A stretch of 64,000 bases of DNA from Russula earlei (lineage: Eukaryota; Basidiomycota; Agaricomycetes; Russulales; Russulaceae), in contig JAGFNK010000019.1 in assembly GCA_025769875.1 (NCBI GenBank), positions 1-64,000 on the forward strand, read 5' to 3'. This document shows, piece by piece, positions 41,272 through 52,700 of this stretch. Made by a program: the position numbers and the translations under genes. Positions within the stretch are counted from its first letter, which is position 1. Each line of letters opens with the position of its first letter. Below the pieces are notes generated by a model. The model was not told where the DNA came from and did not search any database. It worked only from the letters and a program-made list of their open reading frames with translations.

Positions 41272-41592
41272 CTAAGTGACGTAAGGAATGAGGGTGGAAT
41301 GGCAGCAATGGGTGTGGAAGTGTAACTGGTCACGGGGAACTCGACACATTCTGTTGGTTTTGCATTGTCGATGTGGATTCCTACACTGGTCAGCTATATG
41401 TCCATGGCAATTGCAGAGGACACAAATGGCAATCTTGGGACATTCAAAAGTATCGTGTCCTCCGTCATGACACCAGGCGCACTTGTTGGAGAGTCGAGGG
41501 GAGAATTGATACCATGGGTCCATTAAAGCCTCCTTGGCATCTTTGTGTTCTTGATCAGTGAGTTGGGGCATGGTCCCGAACAAGACCTGTGG
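41272..41592 (-). pseudogene. B post-pol gene (ORF3), C-terminal part with two zinc knuckles
   Basis: The reading frame continues from 54494 across the family A insertion. It has two CCHC knuckles, CAWCHDGGHDTFEC and CVLCNCHGHIADQC, and ends at 41272, just before the polypurine tract. It was split by the 12.9-kb element A; removing A and one copy of its 5-bp duplication restores an open frame. Confidence 0.75.
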
Positions 41593-42416
41593 TGTTACAA
41601 ACCAAGGCCAGGTCCTGGCCGTAGATTGTCCTATTTCACTCAAGAGAAACCTCTCTCACTTTGCATTGCCAACTCCCTTCCATTTTCTGGGCTATCCCTC
41701 CTGCGGTACAAGATATCACTATTGCAAAGGCACTATAACACGACCAGGCACCCATTTCCTAATCGGGTAATCATCGCGTGGCAGCCACATGGCCACCCAG
41801 CCACCAAGGACCTGAAACAGTGGCACAAACTCTTAGAAACTGTTGCATAAATCATCTGACATCATCAAGGCTCCAATGACATCATGGCTGACTGAGCGAC
41901 TCCACAGTGACCTCATAGGCTCACTAAGCGCTCCACAGTGACATCATAATGATGTCATCGCTCCACAATGATCAGTAATGTGCTCAGTAAGCCTGAAACT
42001 TGACACAAGCAAGTTTATGCCTCTGTAGTCCTATTGGATGGTACCAAAGGGTCTAGAATAGTCCCAGTTCTTTGTAATCGACCCTGTACACTGTACATAA
42101 GCCCCAATGAAGCATGGCAGTCATCAGACTGTCCATTTGTGATACTCTCATCTTCCTGGGTACTCCCCTGCGACCGCTTAAAGATTCCCCTCACCTCCAA
42201 GGTACTCTTCAACGACCGCCTTGTTTAAAGCCCCCTCGCTACACTGGCCTCTAGCCTTCGCCTCTGTCTCTTGCAACACCTACCAGTCCCCATCTGGTAC
42301 CTCCTCGTCGTTTGGCTCGTCCTCCTGTTCAACGCCACTTACGCTGTGTATCATCTGTTCCAACCCTTGCCCACCTGCTCCTGAGTCCTTAGTGATCAGC
42401 AGTACGTGTCTTGACA
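41593..42416 (+). repeat. 5' LTR of A
   Basis: Runs from TGTTACAAACC to CTTGACA. The TATA box has decayed to TACATAA. AGACTGTCCA at 42126-42135 marks the predicted RNA start, and the splice donor GTACGT begins at 42402, 15 bases before the LTR end. Confidence 0.92.
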
Positions 42417-43386
42417 TCTGGACAGTCTCTCATCATCCCTGTATTGACCAGCCAATGCTCAAGTGTCCACTCCTAACTCCACCACTTTGGTTAACACCTC
42501 CTTGCGCCTCCCTTCTCCTCTGCAACCTACCCCACGCACTGCCCTTTGCATCCTCACTGAAGACATCGACCCGGTCGACACATCCTCGCCCCTCAGCATC
42601 TTTTACTCCCCAACAGCCCCACCATCGTCTCCTACCATCGCCCAGCCTATTCCAGGTGACTTTGTCCCTATTGGCACTCCCCCTCCAGCACAGAACGAGC
42701 AACAGCAAGTGGACCGACCTCCCTTGCCTGAAGGCTTCCTTGATCGCCCTCCTTGCACAGCATTCCGGTTCCACCCCCATCAGTACTTTGTCCTTCCCAC
42801 CACCAATCATTCCCATGAGCAGTGGCGTCCCCTCCACGACTTAAACCACCAAGACTACCTGGGACGCATCCCTACCTCAGAACAGTTGAGTCGTCGCGCC
42901 TTCACAGACACCTACACAACTGCATTTCATGCACGCATCGTCCACACTTTTGCTGTGGAACCCTCCAATGCTGCCCTTGCCACCGAGTACAATTTAACCC
43001 CCTTCGGCATCTGTTCCAACGTCAGGATATATGCCCCAGATGCTGACTTCCCCCTTGGACGTATCGCTTACATTTTTAATACGTCGTTGTTTAGGAAGCT
43101 CCTTACCTTACCTGCCATTTACCGTCCTGCTTACGAAGGGTCCTTCTGCCTATCTATTGTACACGATTTCCTGGATGGACGCCTAGCTTTTGCGTATGGT
43201 TACTTACACTTTGAAGAGAACAGTAACTGTGTCTCCTTGCATCACTACTCGACTTATACCGTCGACACCATCCATTTCAACCCCCAGTTACTTCGCTTCT
43301 GTTTCACGCCTCGTATCCCTCCTAACCCTCTCGAAATAATCGAGAGGTACCATCTCGAAACCATAGATCTTGCGCACGGTTCTTAA
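42401..43386 (+). CDS. A accessory gene ORFx; start codon made by splicing
   Basis: Predicted exons end at A42401 (inside the LTR) and restart at 42464; intron 42402-42463 (62 bp) has donor GTACGT, branch TTGAC and acceptor CTCAAG. The join gives ATG-TCC-ACT-CCT and an intact frame of 307 residues. That frame contains no other Met, so an ATG must come from outside the exon. Order of parts: Pro-rich N terminus, ILTEDIDPVD, FRFHPHQYF, VHTFAVEPSN, DFPLGRIAYIFNTS, IVHDFLDGR. It is homologous to ORFx of D. No signal peptide, membrane segment or known family is seen. Confidence 0.75.
42419..42428 (+). promoter_or_regulatory. Self-primer binding site of A
   Basis: TGGACAGTCT begins two bases after the LTR and is complementary over 10 bases to 42126-42135 in the same LTR, as in Tf1-type self-priming. 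It lies inside the predicted leader intron 42402-42463. Confidence 0.7.
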
Positions 43387-43711
43387 AAAGTAAGAACCAT
43401 CCTTGTAACGCTTCAATAAAGATCGAATAAACCTTTCTTCTTTGCCTTAACTAAAGTGCCTCGAGAATACACCTTAGAAGAAGACGAAGAAGAAGATGCT
43501 ATCACCAGACACGTCTTGAGCCTAAATCATTATCGAACTTGGGCCTCCACCGCATTCCCTGTCACCACCTTAACCAACCTACATGACGTACCAGGGATAG
43601 AACCACCCCACGAAGACTTTCCTCATCTCATTGTCAAAGAATTCCTTGAAGTCTTACCATTTGGACAACTCCTAAGCCACGACAAACACACATTATATCT
43701 TGAAACCCTTA

Positions 43712-43871
43712 GGCCCCATACAGCAACCAAGATTTCTTGAAACTTGAACTTGGAACTTGAATTTTGGGATTAGCCGGGAGTGACAGGTGTGACAGGTGTG
43801 ATGACAGTGACATGTCATATGATTAACTAATATCAGTTGTTTTTGTCTGTTAACTGTAATTCACATATTTG
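43712..43871. repeat. Left 160-bp inverted repeat of Harbinger
   Basis: Starts GGCCCCATACAG and is repeated inverted at 46780-46939. It contains the sub-repeat GACAGGTGTGACAGGTGTGA and a short palindrome around ACATGTCATATGA. Confidence 0.92.
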
Positions 43872-43979
43872 TTGTTGTAATGACTGATGCAGCCCAAAAA
43901 CTTTTTATGCCCCTCCGAGTCATGGCCAATTTTTTACCCCCCGATTTCAAGTTGTCACTGTCCGTCCCTGGTCAATGCT

Positions 43980-45328
43980 ATGGCTGATTACCTTGATCAG
44001 GAGAGGCTGTATCTGCAGCAGGTACAACGGCGATGCCAACAACTTCTAATGATTTTATATTTTACAGGTTATGCCCTTTATGGCTTCCAGGCCATACTGT
44101 CAATACTTAAACCCCGTTCTCCTCCTATTCCATATCACACCTCCGCCCTCACTGGTCTTGCCTGGGTCCATGAACTACTCACCGGCCACCCAGAACGCAT
44201 CCGGAATGAACTTGGGGTCCATAAACATGTGTTTCACAAGCTCCAGCAGACTCTCCACAACTTTGGTGTTGTGTCATCTCGGCATGTCCGAATTGAAGAA
44301 CAGGTTGCCATATTTCTCTATGCCGCTTCCACCGGGCTGTCAACAACAAATATTGGAGAGCGTTTTCAGCGGTCACCAAGCACGGTCTCAAAGTACGTAT
44401 CCCATGGTTTCCTTCTATATATCTTCTGATGGATATCCAGATATTTTAAAAAGATACTTGGAGTTCTCACAACCCCCCCTTTCTACACCACCTTTGTACA
44501 GCTTCCTGATGCCAATTCCCCTCCTCACTCCTTTATCCAAGGGAATCCCAAATTTTTTCCCTTTTTCAAGGATGCCCTGGGTGCTATCAACGGCACCCAC
44601 ATCAGTTGTTACTCCACTGCCGCAGAGCGCGATGCAACAAGAGACCGCAATGGCGTTCTCTCACAGAACTGCCTTGCTGCTTGTTCATTTGACCTCCGCT
44701 TTACATATCTTTTGACTGGTTGGGAGGGCTCCACCGCCAACTCAACTCTTTTCCACGATGCCCATCATTCCGATTTCCCCATCCCAAGAGGGAAATACTA
44801 TCTCGCTGATGCAGGCTTTGCCTCATCAAACACACTGCTTGTTCCTTATCGAGGTGTACAATATCATCTATCTGAGTGGGGTCATGCTGGCATACGGTGC
44901 ATTCTCTCTTTCTTTCCCATCTTCTCACTAATTTTTACGCTTGTCCTAGGCCACGCACACCCCAGGAATTATTCAATCTGCGCCATGCTCAAGCTCGCAA
45001 CGTCATAGAGTGTATGTTTGGGATTCTCAAGCAGCGTTTCAAAATCCTTCGGTACCCCCCTGAGTATAACATGGACATTCAAGCGCACATCCCATCAGCA
45101 CTTGCAGCCCTTCACAATTTTATTCGCCATTATGATCACAGTGAGATTGATGTATTTGATGACAGGGTAGACCCTCAGATGGGTCATTGTGAAGCGGCTG
45201 GTGAACTGGGAAGAGGGGTAGTGACGCGCTATGAGAGGGAGCAAGCAAATATCAGGCGAGACAGGATTGCAGGTGAGATGTGGGAGCAGTATCAGAAAAC
45301 ACTTGAGGATCGTGCAGCAGGTATTTAG
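43980..45328 (+). CDS. PIF-Harbinger DDE transposase, two catalytic Asp changed
   Basis: Exons 43980-44392, 44441-44896 and 44950-45328 (introns 48 and 53 bp, GT-AG) keep frame and give 415 residues. The N-terminal helical part ends in FQRSPSTVSKYFKKIL. The nuclease part has GAINGTHI, where the family has GAIDGTHI, then GWEGSTANSTLF, where Asp is expected at the second Asn, then RNVIECMFGILKQRF with the Glu kept. Both changes are GAC to AAC. The frame is otherwise intact, but the enzyme is probably inactive. The fold would be RNase H-like; the partner is the Myb-like protein next door. Confidence 0.88.
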
Positions 45329-45437
45329 TTCAGACACATGTCCACATGTTTTCAGAAAATGAAAGAACACTTCATGGCATTCAACAAATTATGATACATG
45401 CATGTGATGGGTGACTACTGTAGAAGTACAACTACAG

Positions 45438-46771
45438 TCAGGACGTCCTGGCCTTCTCCAACAGATCCTTGATGTAGTTGCGTGCAATCTCGCGCGACAA
45501 CACTGACCCATTAGTCATAAGCACAATATAACTGTCTATGTGCACGATGTCACAAGATCCCAAGATATTGATCACAGGGACAACATCATCCATGGAGAGC
45601 CATTCACCATTCAGTTCAATATCCTGGGTAAGATGTTGAATTGCCAGTGACCGACGGGTGGTCTCGGGAAGTGCCGAGATAGTTATGATGTCATTTGAAG
45701 GCGGCATATGCATGGCCGGAGGTGGGGCTGGGGCTGGGTTTGAGGGGAGTGCCAGCGGCATTGGGAGTGGGGGGAGTGCCAGCGACATTGGGGGTGGGGA
45801 CGAAGCAATGAATGCATGCATGGTTGAGTTGAAGTTATCGGCAAACCTCTCCATGGTTGACTGCATGCCGTGGACAGCAACTGCCGTGGAATCAGACTTG
45901 AGTTTTTTGGTAAATGAGGAAGATGTTTCGGAGGCGACATCCTTGACCTGAGATACTTTGCGTTTGGAATGAAGGACACTGGATGAGGAGGAAGAGCGAT
46001 CTGGCGCCAGAGATGACAAGGAGTCCCCACTTTGACATTCAAACAAATTGGGATTGGGGGACAGCAATGCAGATGACTGAGGGGGAGTAAAATGGGCTGT
46101 TGACTGCGTGCCCCGATATGAATGGTGGCCTCTTGCACTTGATGGCATCAGAGATTTCATGATGCTGCGATGCGGCCAGCCTTTATCCCTGTACTTCTTG
46201 TATTCTTGATTTTTCTACTAATGATCAGATGGCATTGACAAATTAGATGTTATGTACGCACCTTGACTAGATCACTCCACACCGATTCCATTTCAGGTGG
46301 AACAACAATTCCATTCTCATCGGTCCATAGGTGCCCAACCCTGGACTCATTCCTGAGAGCAGCGATTAGCAAGTACTCCTTCTTCATCTAGTAGTAGACG
46401 ATGTTAGCTGCGTGATATGGCAAAGCAAAAAAATTTCGTACCCTTTGCCATTTTGATTTGCACATAGGTCCAGTCTTGATAGGACCCTTCTCATGCATGG
46501 GCTTAATAGAATTGGCTGCTTGGTTGAAGGTAAGGTCCTTGAACATGGCGTTGGAGGTCATGTTTCCTTCTTGTTTCCGCTCGACAAGGAACAGTAGAAA
46601 TGCAGCTTCCTCTTCAGTTGTCCATATAGCCTTGTTACTTTCTGAAATTAGACTTCCTTCCATGGAATCTGGACTTATTGATGAGTGGGTCTGCATCATA
46701 TGGGGTGGTGGAGGTGGGGGTAGAAAGATTGACGCGCCAATCGTTCCCGAGCCCAAGTCATTACACGACAT
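45438..46771 (-). CDS. Harbinger second gene: Myb/SANT-like DNA-binding protein
   Basis: Exons 46442-46771, 46262-46387 and 45438-46196 (introns 54 and 65 bp) keep frame and give 404 residues. The N-terminal Myb/SANT-like domain contains KAIWTTEEEAAFLLFLVE and CKSKWQR; the middle has WTDENGIVVPPEMESVW, common in fungal transposon-linked Myb proteins. The C-terminal half is Ser/Pro-rich with a predicted helical end. In known Harbinger elements this protein brings the transposase to the nucleus and ends. The ATG at 46771 is taken as start; the GTG just before it is not. No stop was seen. Confidence 0.82.
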
Positions 46772-46779
46772 CACATATG

Positions 46780-46939
46780 CAAATATGTGAATTATAGTTA
46801 ACAGACAAAAACAACTGATATTAGTTAATCATATGACATGTCACTGTCATCACACCTGTCACACCTGTCACTCCCGGCTAATCCCGAAATTCAAGTTCCA
46901 AGTTCAAGTTTCAAGAAATCTCGGTTGCTGTATGGGGCC
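46780..46939. repeat. Right 160-bp inverted repeat of Harbinger
   Basis: Reverse complement of 43712-43871 with about three differences. It abuts the TTA duplication at 46940. Confidence 0.92.
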
Positions 46940-47600
46940 TTAGTTGACTCCTGCCACCAGCACGACAACAACTATTATATTGGCAACTTGCTCAAGCAAA
47001 GAACATCCAAGGACAACCAGTTGATTATCAATCCCTGCACTCCAGCAAATTGAACCTTTGGACCAGGATCATCCAGCCATGTCACCATCTCATTGTTAAC
47101 TCTTTAAGGACAGGGTATCGCCTGTTTTACCTGGCTTGGACATACATCAGCTACTATCGTCTCACTGTCCAGTTCTATCACCTACGCCTCAACAGAATAC
47201 AAAGGGAAAATCAATCTTACATCCAACTTGCTGTTGTACCAGGAATACACAACACCTTTGACTGGGAAACTAACTCTTGGCTATACGATGCAGACTACAA
47301 TCAACCTTGGGCAATTACCAGCCCAGACGCCTCATATACTGGTCCCCCTGCATACTATTCTGTCCCAGCAATCCTAGAAGCCTCGAGTCTTGCCCCTCAA
47401 CCCCTCACACCGATTCAAACCACTGTCCCAACTAGCCAAGAACGTTGGTCTGCCAGCACAGAAGATACTGAGTCAAATCCGTGGACAGCAAGGTGTAACT
47501 GCAAAACAGAGTATTGCACGTGCAACTTCTGACCAGATACACCTCCTACTCCTGACGGAATCACCTTGTGGACGCCAGGCGATTACCACCTCCCCATTAG

Positions 47601-48188
47601 ATAAATCTGGCCCCTCGACACAGAAGACGCGTGTCATCCCAACGACCCCCTGAGAGAGAAACAATCCCCAACACAAGAGGATTTCTTGTCGAAAGACCAT
47701 TGCCTCCTACCCCTCCTGACGCCTACGTACCCTTGTTTACCAATCGTATTCCTACCCCTGTTGTACCTACCCAACCCTTTGCATCACCCCTTGTTGAATC
47801 CCCTGATAGTGCCGATCTTAGGAATACTGATTTACACTGCTATTTACCAGAACAATCCTTCTTAGCATTAAACCTACCTATGCGTTCAAGGAGAGAGTTA
47901 ATTGAATTCAAGAGTTATTGCACTCAAGCTTGGCATCAATGACTGACACACTTTATAGTTTACAAACACCCCACCAAGGAAATAAGTGACTTTGCCATCT
48001 CCCCAGCGGAATTCGAAGGATATCTGTGGAAGACCCGAGTAGTTCTGACACAAAGCAGCATCACTGAAGAATATTCCCAAATCCAATTAAGAAGACACCA
48101 AGGAAGACCCGATACCATTCGACTAAAACCAGCCTACACCATTGTATATCCTTGGAACAATGGCCATTGGACTATAACAGTCGTCTAG
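47601..48188 (+). pseudogene. A accessory gene ORFz
   Basis: Open from 47601 to a stop at 48188, with one TGA at 47940. It aligns with ORFz of D: VERPLPPTPP, MRSRRELIEFKSYC, FEGYLWK, YPWNNGHWT. No clear start codon is seen, and no A-plus-TG splice acceptor was found for it. It ends four bases before the gag ATG. Confidence 0.6.
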
Positions 48189-48192
48189 ACCT

Positions 48193-49701
48193 ATGAGCAC
48201 TAGGAGAGACATCACTGACGATGAAGAAAATCTAATCCCACTCCTATTTGAAGGCCTCAGTTACGACACTCAAGATCACTGTTACCGAGGGAAATTCACG
48301 GGTGTATCTATTATCAACCATGGAAATCTTTCTGACACTTGGTTATATGAAGACGACAACGATGAAGTTACCACTGAGCAACTTAAAGCAGCAGCCCCAG
48401 GAGTGGAAAACGTTCAAGAATTCAACCCCTACAATTTCACAGGTCTCTTTCTAGATAAACCAGTCAAGTGGAGTCGTTCTAGAAGATATTGGGTTTACTA
48501 CAACAACAAAGAAGTCAATTTCACAGCTAGAGCAACACAAGAAGTTACCGCTGTTCTAGGCACTGCACCAAGCATTCGAAGCGCTACTCCAGGACCCTCT
48601 ACCCGTCGAAATACTCAACAACCCACTCTGCATACAGTTAGCAGCGTACCACAAACAATTCCCCGAACACTCACTCCAACTAGAATCCAGTTACAAGGTC
48701 CAGCTCCACCAATTGTTACAGTCGCAACAACTCAGAACCCTACAATGTCAAGCAATCCACGTCTTGTCGGAACTGCACCAGAACCCTTTGATGGAAAGGC
48801 TGATAATGCAGAAGCCTTTTGGGCAGCTTTGGCCAATTATTACTACATCAATGGCGACTCCTTTACAGATGAAAGCAAGAAAGTCGCCGCTGCACTAACC
48901 CACTTTAAAGTAGGAACACCTGCCGGAGCATGGGCCAGAGAACAGACCACTAAGGCTATGGCTCGTACAATAGCAGACTATGGATCATGGGACGATTTTA
49001 AGAAAGCCTTTGCCGATCACTTTATCCCTGCAGAAGCAGAATTAGCCTCCGCTAACACCATGCACACCTATTACCAAGGGAAACTACCATTTAATGAATG
49101 GTATCAGAAATGGTCACACCACGCATCATGAGCTACCACCGACGAAAGAACAAAGATGTACGCATTCAGGAAGAACATTAACCCGGCCCTACATCAGAAA
49201 ATACTAGGGATCACGCCGACACCAACTACACTTGCAGCCCTTGTCAAAGCAGCAAGAGAATTTGACAACCTTTTCCACCTTTACAACTCCACTGCTTTTC
49301 GAGGAGGACGCTCTGTGCGTGCCCGAGGATTAAACACTCAAGGATCGGACAATCCATTGGAAATTAACTTGTACCAAGGAGAACCTAACGAACGACCCTG
49401 GGAATCTAGAAGTGAAAGAAAACACCTCACAGATGCAGAGAAAGAATTTCAATGGAAGAACAACCTCTGTTACTACTGTGGAAATAAGAACCATATGGCA
49501 AATCAATGTAGAGCAAAGAAAGCAGCCCAAGGACGTCAACGACAAGGATCTCGCCCCCAAACAGTCAGAGCTACAGCCATCCAGGATGAAAACATCGAAC
49601 CTGCACAAGAAGAACCTATTCCTGTTGCATCATTGACAACTTGGAGAGAAACACTTGCGGACTCAATCCTCCGCCCAAGATCTGCTCCTATGGATTTTTA
49701 A
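48193..49701 (+). pseudogene. A gag with zinc knuckle
   Basis: Starts at ATG 48193 (MSTRRDITDDEEN). It contains the capsid-like part (GTAPEPFDGKADNAEAFWAAL near 48769, DDFKKAFADHFIP) and a CCHC knuckle (CYYCGNKNHMANQC near 49468). A TGA at 49129 and the end at TAA 49699 interrupt it; protease follows in another frame. D has Trp and A has TGA, and the reverse, at different sites. Confidence 0.83.
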
Positions 49702-52700
49702 TTGGACCCCCCTCTGCACCGAGAAGGGACATGGTCCAAATCAGTACGATACAAAGAGAAATCAATTACCCCAAGGTTTTTACCAAGAATATTTGTTCCC
49801 CATCCATTGCCTTAAAAGTTACTCTTGTGGGGAAGACAAGCGGCAAAGAAATCGGTGCAAGAGCCCTGCTTGACAGTGGAGCAGAAGGAATGATAATCCA
49901 CGAACGATTCGCACAAAGACACCACCTGCACCTCTGAACTATGACCAAACCCTTGCCAGCACAAAATGTAGATGGAACACAAAATGCCAATGGACTAATA
50001 CACTTTAGCACCATCCAAAGACTTCGCATACAAGCGCACACAGGCGCTACTCATGATGAACAAGCAGAATTCCTTGTCACTAACATTGGAGATCACGACA
50101 TTATCTTAGGAACAGATTGGCTACGACACCACAACCCAGATATCGATTGGGCAAATGATACAATCACACTAAGGAACTGCCCACGAACCTGCCTTACCAC
50201 CCACCCAAGCATAACCATTGCATCTGCATCTGGAATGCGGAATTACCAAATACAAGCACTCACTTTCCCTGAAGAAGAAGAACCCGAGTTTGCAAACATT
50301 GCCGCACTAATCTTCCCAGATACTGAAGGGCTATTGAACCCATGTGTTGACAAACAAATCCACGATGCATTTAGACCAATAACAATCAGCATAAGAGCCA
50401 AGTCAACCACAGCTACAAGCTAGCCAATGCAGAAACACCCCCCAAGACATTAGATGAACTTATCCCTGCCCAATTCTTGAAATGGCGAAAGGTTTTCGAT
50501 GAACAAGCCTCTCAATGCCTTCCTGCTCACCATTTATGGGACCATGCAATCAACCTCAAACCAGGGGTCGCCCAATGCGATTCTGGTATCTATTGACTTA
50601 CTCCTAAAGAACTGCAAGCCCTAAAGGAATACCTCGATGAACACTTGAAAAGAGGTACTATCCGACCATCAAAGGCAGCTATTGCCAGTCCATTCTTCTT
50701 TGTAGAAAAGAAAGGAGGAAGCCTACGACCAGTACAAGACTACAGAGCCCTGAATACAGCAACTGTCAAAGATGCCTATCCACTACCTTTGATTCCTGAA
50801 CTAATTGACAAACTCCAAGGAGCCCAATACTTTACCAAGTTTGACGTATGATGGGGATACAACAATATCTGCCTAAGAGAGGGCGACAAACACCTTGCAG
50901 CATTCAAAACACCTTAAGGACTCTTCGAACCTTTGATAATGACATTTGGTCTTTGCAATGCCCCAGCCACTTTCCAACACTTTATGAACACCATCCTAGC
51001 GAAATACATTGCCACTGAACAAGTGGTCGTTTATCTAGACGATATACTAATCATGGCGCAAACCCTGAACAAACTGGATGACTGGACACACAAGGTCCTA
51101 AAGACACTCCAAGACCACGATTTGTACTTGAAACCAGAGAAGTGTGCTTTTTGACAAACCTCTATTAGTTACCTAGGCATCAATATATCCCAAGGGCGAA
51201 TATCTATGGACCGAGACAAGTTAATAGGCATTACAAAGTGGCCTACTCCAACCAATGTTATGGAAATCCAAGCATTTTTAGGATTTTGCAACTTCTATCG
51301 ACAATTTATCCACCAATACTCACAAATGGCACGACCCTTGTTTAATCTAACAAAGAAAGAACACCCCTTTAAATGGGAAGACGATGAAGAACAAGCATTT
51401 AGAAAATTAATCCAGGCATTCACAACAGCCCCAGTCCTCATGTTACCTGATCATACTAAACCCTTTCGGCTCATCTGCGATGCAAGCGACTTTGCAGTCA
51501 GCGCAATCTTGGAACAACCTGATGAATTTAACAGATATCACCCAATAGCCTATTTTTCAAAATCCTTGGACCCCGCACAAAGGAATTACATGATCTATGA
51601 TAAAGAGCTCCTGGCCATCGTCTCATCCCTCTGGCACTTCCAACACTACCTTGAAGGCGCTACACACCCGATTGCTCTATGGATGGACCACAATAATTTG
51701 ACATACTTCATGACAAAACAAAAACTCACATGACGACAAGCCCAATGGGCACTTCTTCTCAGCAATTTTGACTTCACCATCACCCATCACCCAGGAGCTA
51801 TGAACAAAGCAGATGGTCTGTCCAGGCGGCCAGACTTTAAAGAGGGGATACAAAATGAAAATGATGGAAAGGTGCTCCTAGATGACAAATATTTTAAAAT
51901 TAGAGCAACACGCACATCTGCTACAAAACCAATTGGTGACCAAGAATTTCGACAACAACTGCAATCTAGCAAAGACTATGACCCAGAAGTATCTAACGCG
52001 TTAGCAATCATTATAAAGAATGGACCAAGACAATTATCCAAAGGCTTACAAGACCGGAACCTCGAAGATGGACTAATACTATTCAAAGGAAAAGTCTACA
52101 TCCCAAACAATGACACCCTACAAAAGAAAATTCTGAAACTACATCATGACTCCCTCGCCACCAGACATCCTGGCCAATGGAAAACTTATGAACTAATCAG
52201 CCAAAACTATTGGTGGCTAGGAATGCTAACCTATGTCAAAGGTTATGTAGATGGTTGCACAATTTGCCAAAGTACAAAGAACCACCCAAAGACAGAAACA
52301 CCCCTCGTACCAATTACACCAGCTGGAGAAGTATGGAAGAGCATTACTATGGACTTTATCAAGGACCTACCGATTTCACAAGGCTTTGACAGCCTCCTAG
52401 TCGTGGTAGATCGATTCAGCAAAGCAATAATCATTACCCCCTGCCGCAAGACAATCACAGTGGATGACACAGCAACACTAATCATGAATAATGTCTGGAG
52501 GAGAGTAGGCCTCCCAACACAAATAATATCAGACAGAGGCCCTCAATTCGCAGCAAAAGTCACTCAAGAACTATGGAAGAAATTAAATGTCAAGGTATCA
52601 TTGAGCACAGCATATCACCCTCAGACAGATGGAGAAACAGAACGAGTTAACCAAGAACTAGAACAATACCTACGAATATTTTGCAACCACCAAGCGGACA

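Larger units (their letters stand above)
43712..46939. mobile_element. PIF-Harbinger DNA transposon, TSD TTA
   Basis: 3228 bp with 160-bp terminal inverted repeats (43712-43871 and 46780-46939) differing at about three bases. TTA flanks both sides (43709-43711, 46940-46942), the usual target of this superfamily. It carries the two standard genes, a DDE transposase (plus) and a Myb/SANT-like protein (minus), in convergent orientation. It inserted into ORFy of element A. Confidence 0.95.
43389..47604 (+). pseudogene. A accessory gene ORFy, split by Harbinger
   Basis: Intron 43390-43456 has donor GTAAGAAC and acceptor AACTAAAG; joining A43389 to TG at 43457 makes ATG-CCT-CGA-GAA. The first 19 bases of the intron are nearly the same as in D. 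The frame is acidic (LEEDEEEDA), reaches LPFGQLL and is broken at 43708 by the Harbinger element, resuming at 46943 with a frame change. The C-terminal part has the CxCx4CxC motif (CNCKTEYCTC near 47490) followed by a TGA where D has Arg, and ends at 47604. Confidence 0.7.

Noticed and set aside
42464..43386. GTG or TTG start codons for ORFx and ORFy
   Set aside because: Several frames seem to start at GTG. The G is the last base of an AG acceptor in each case, and a good intron precedes it, so a spliced ATG explains all cases better than non-ATG starts.
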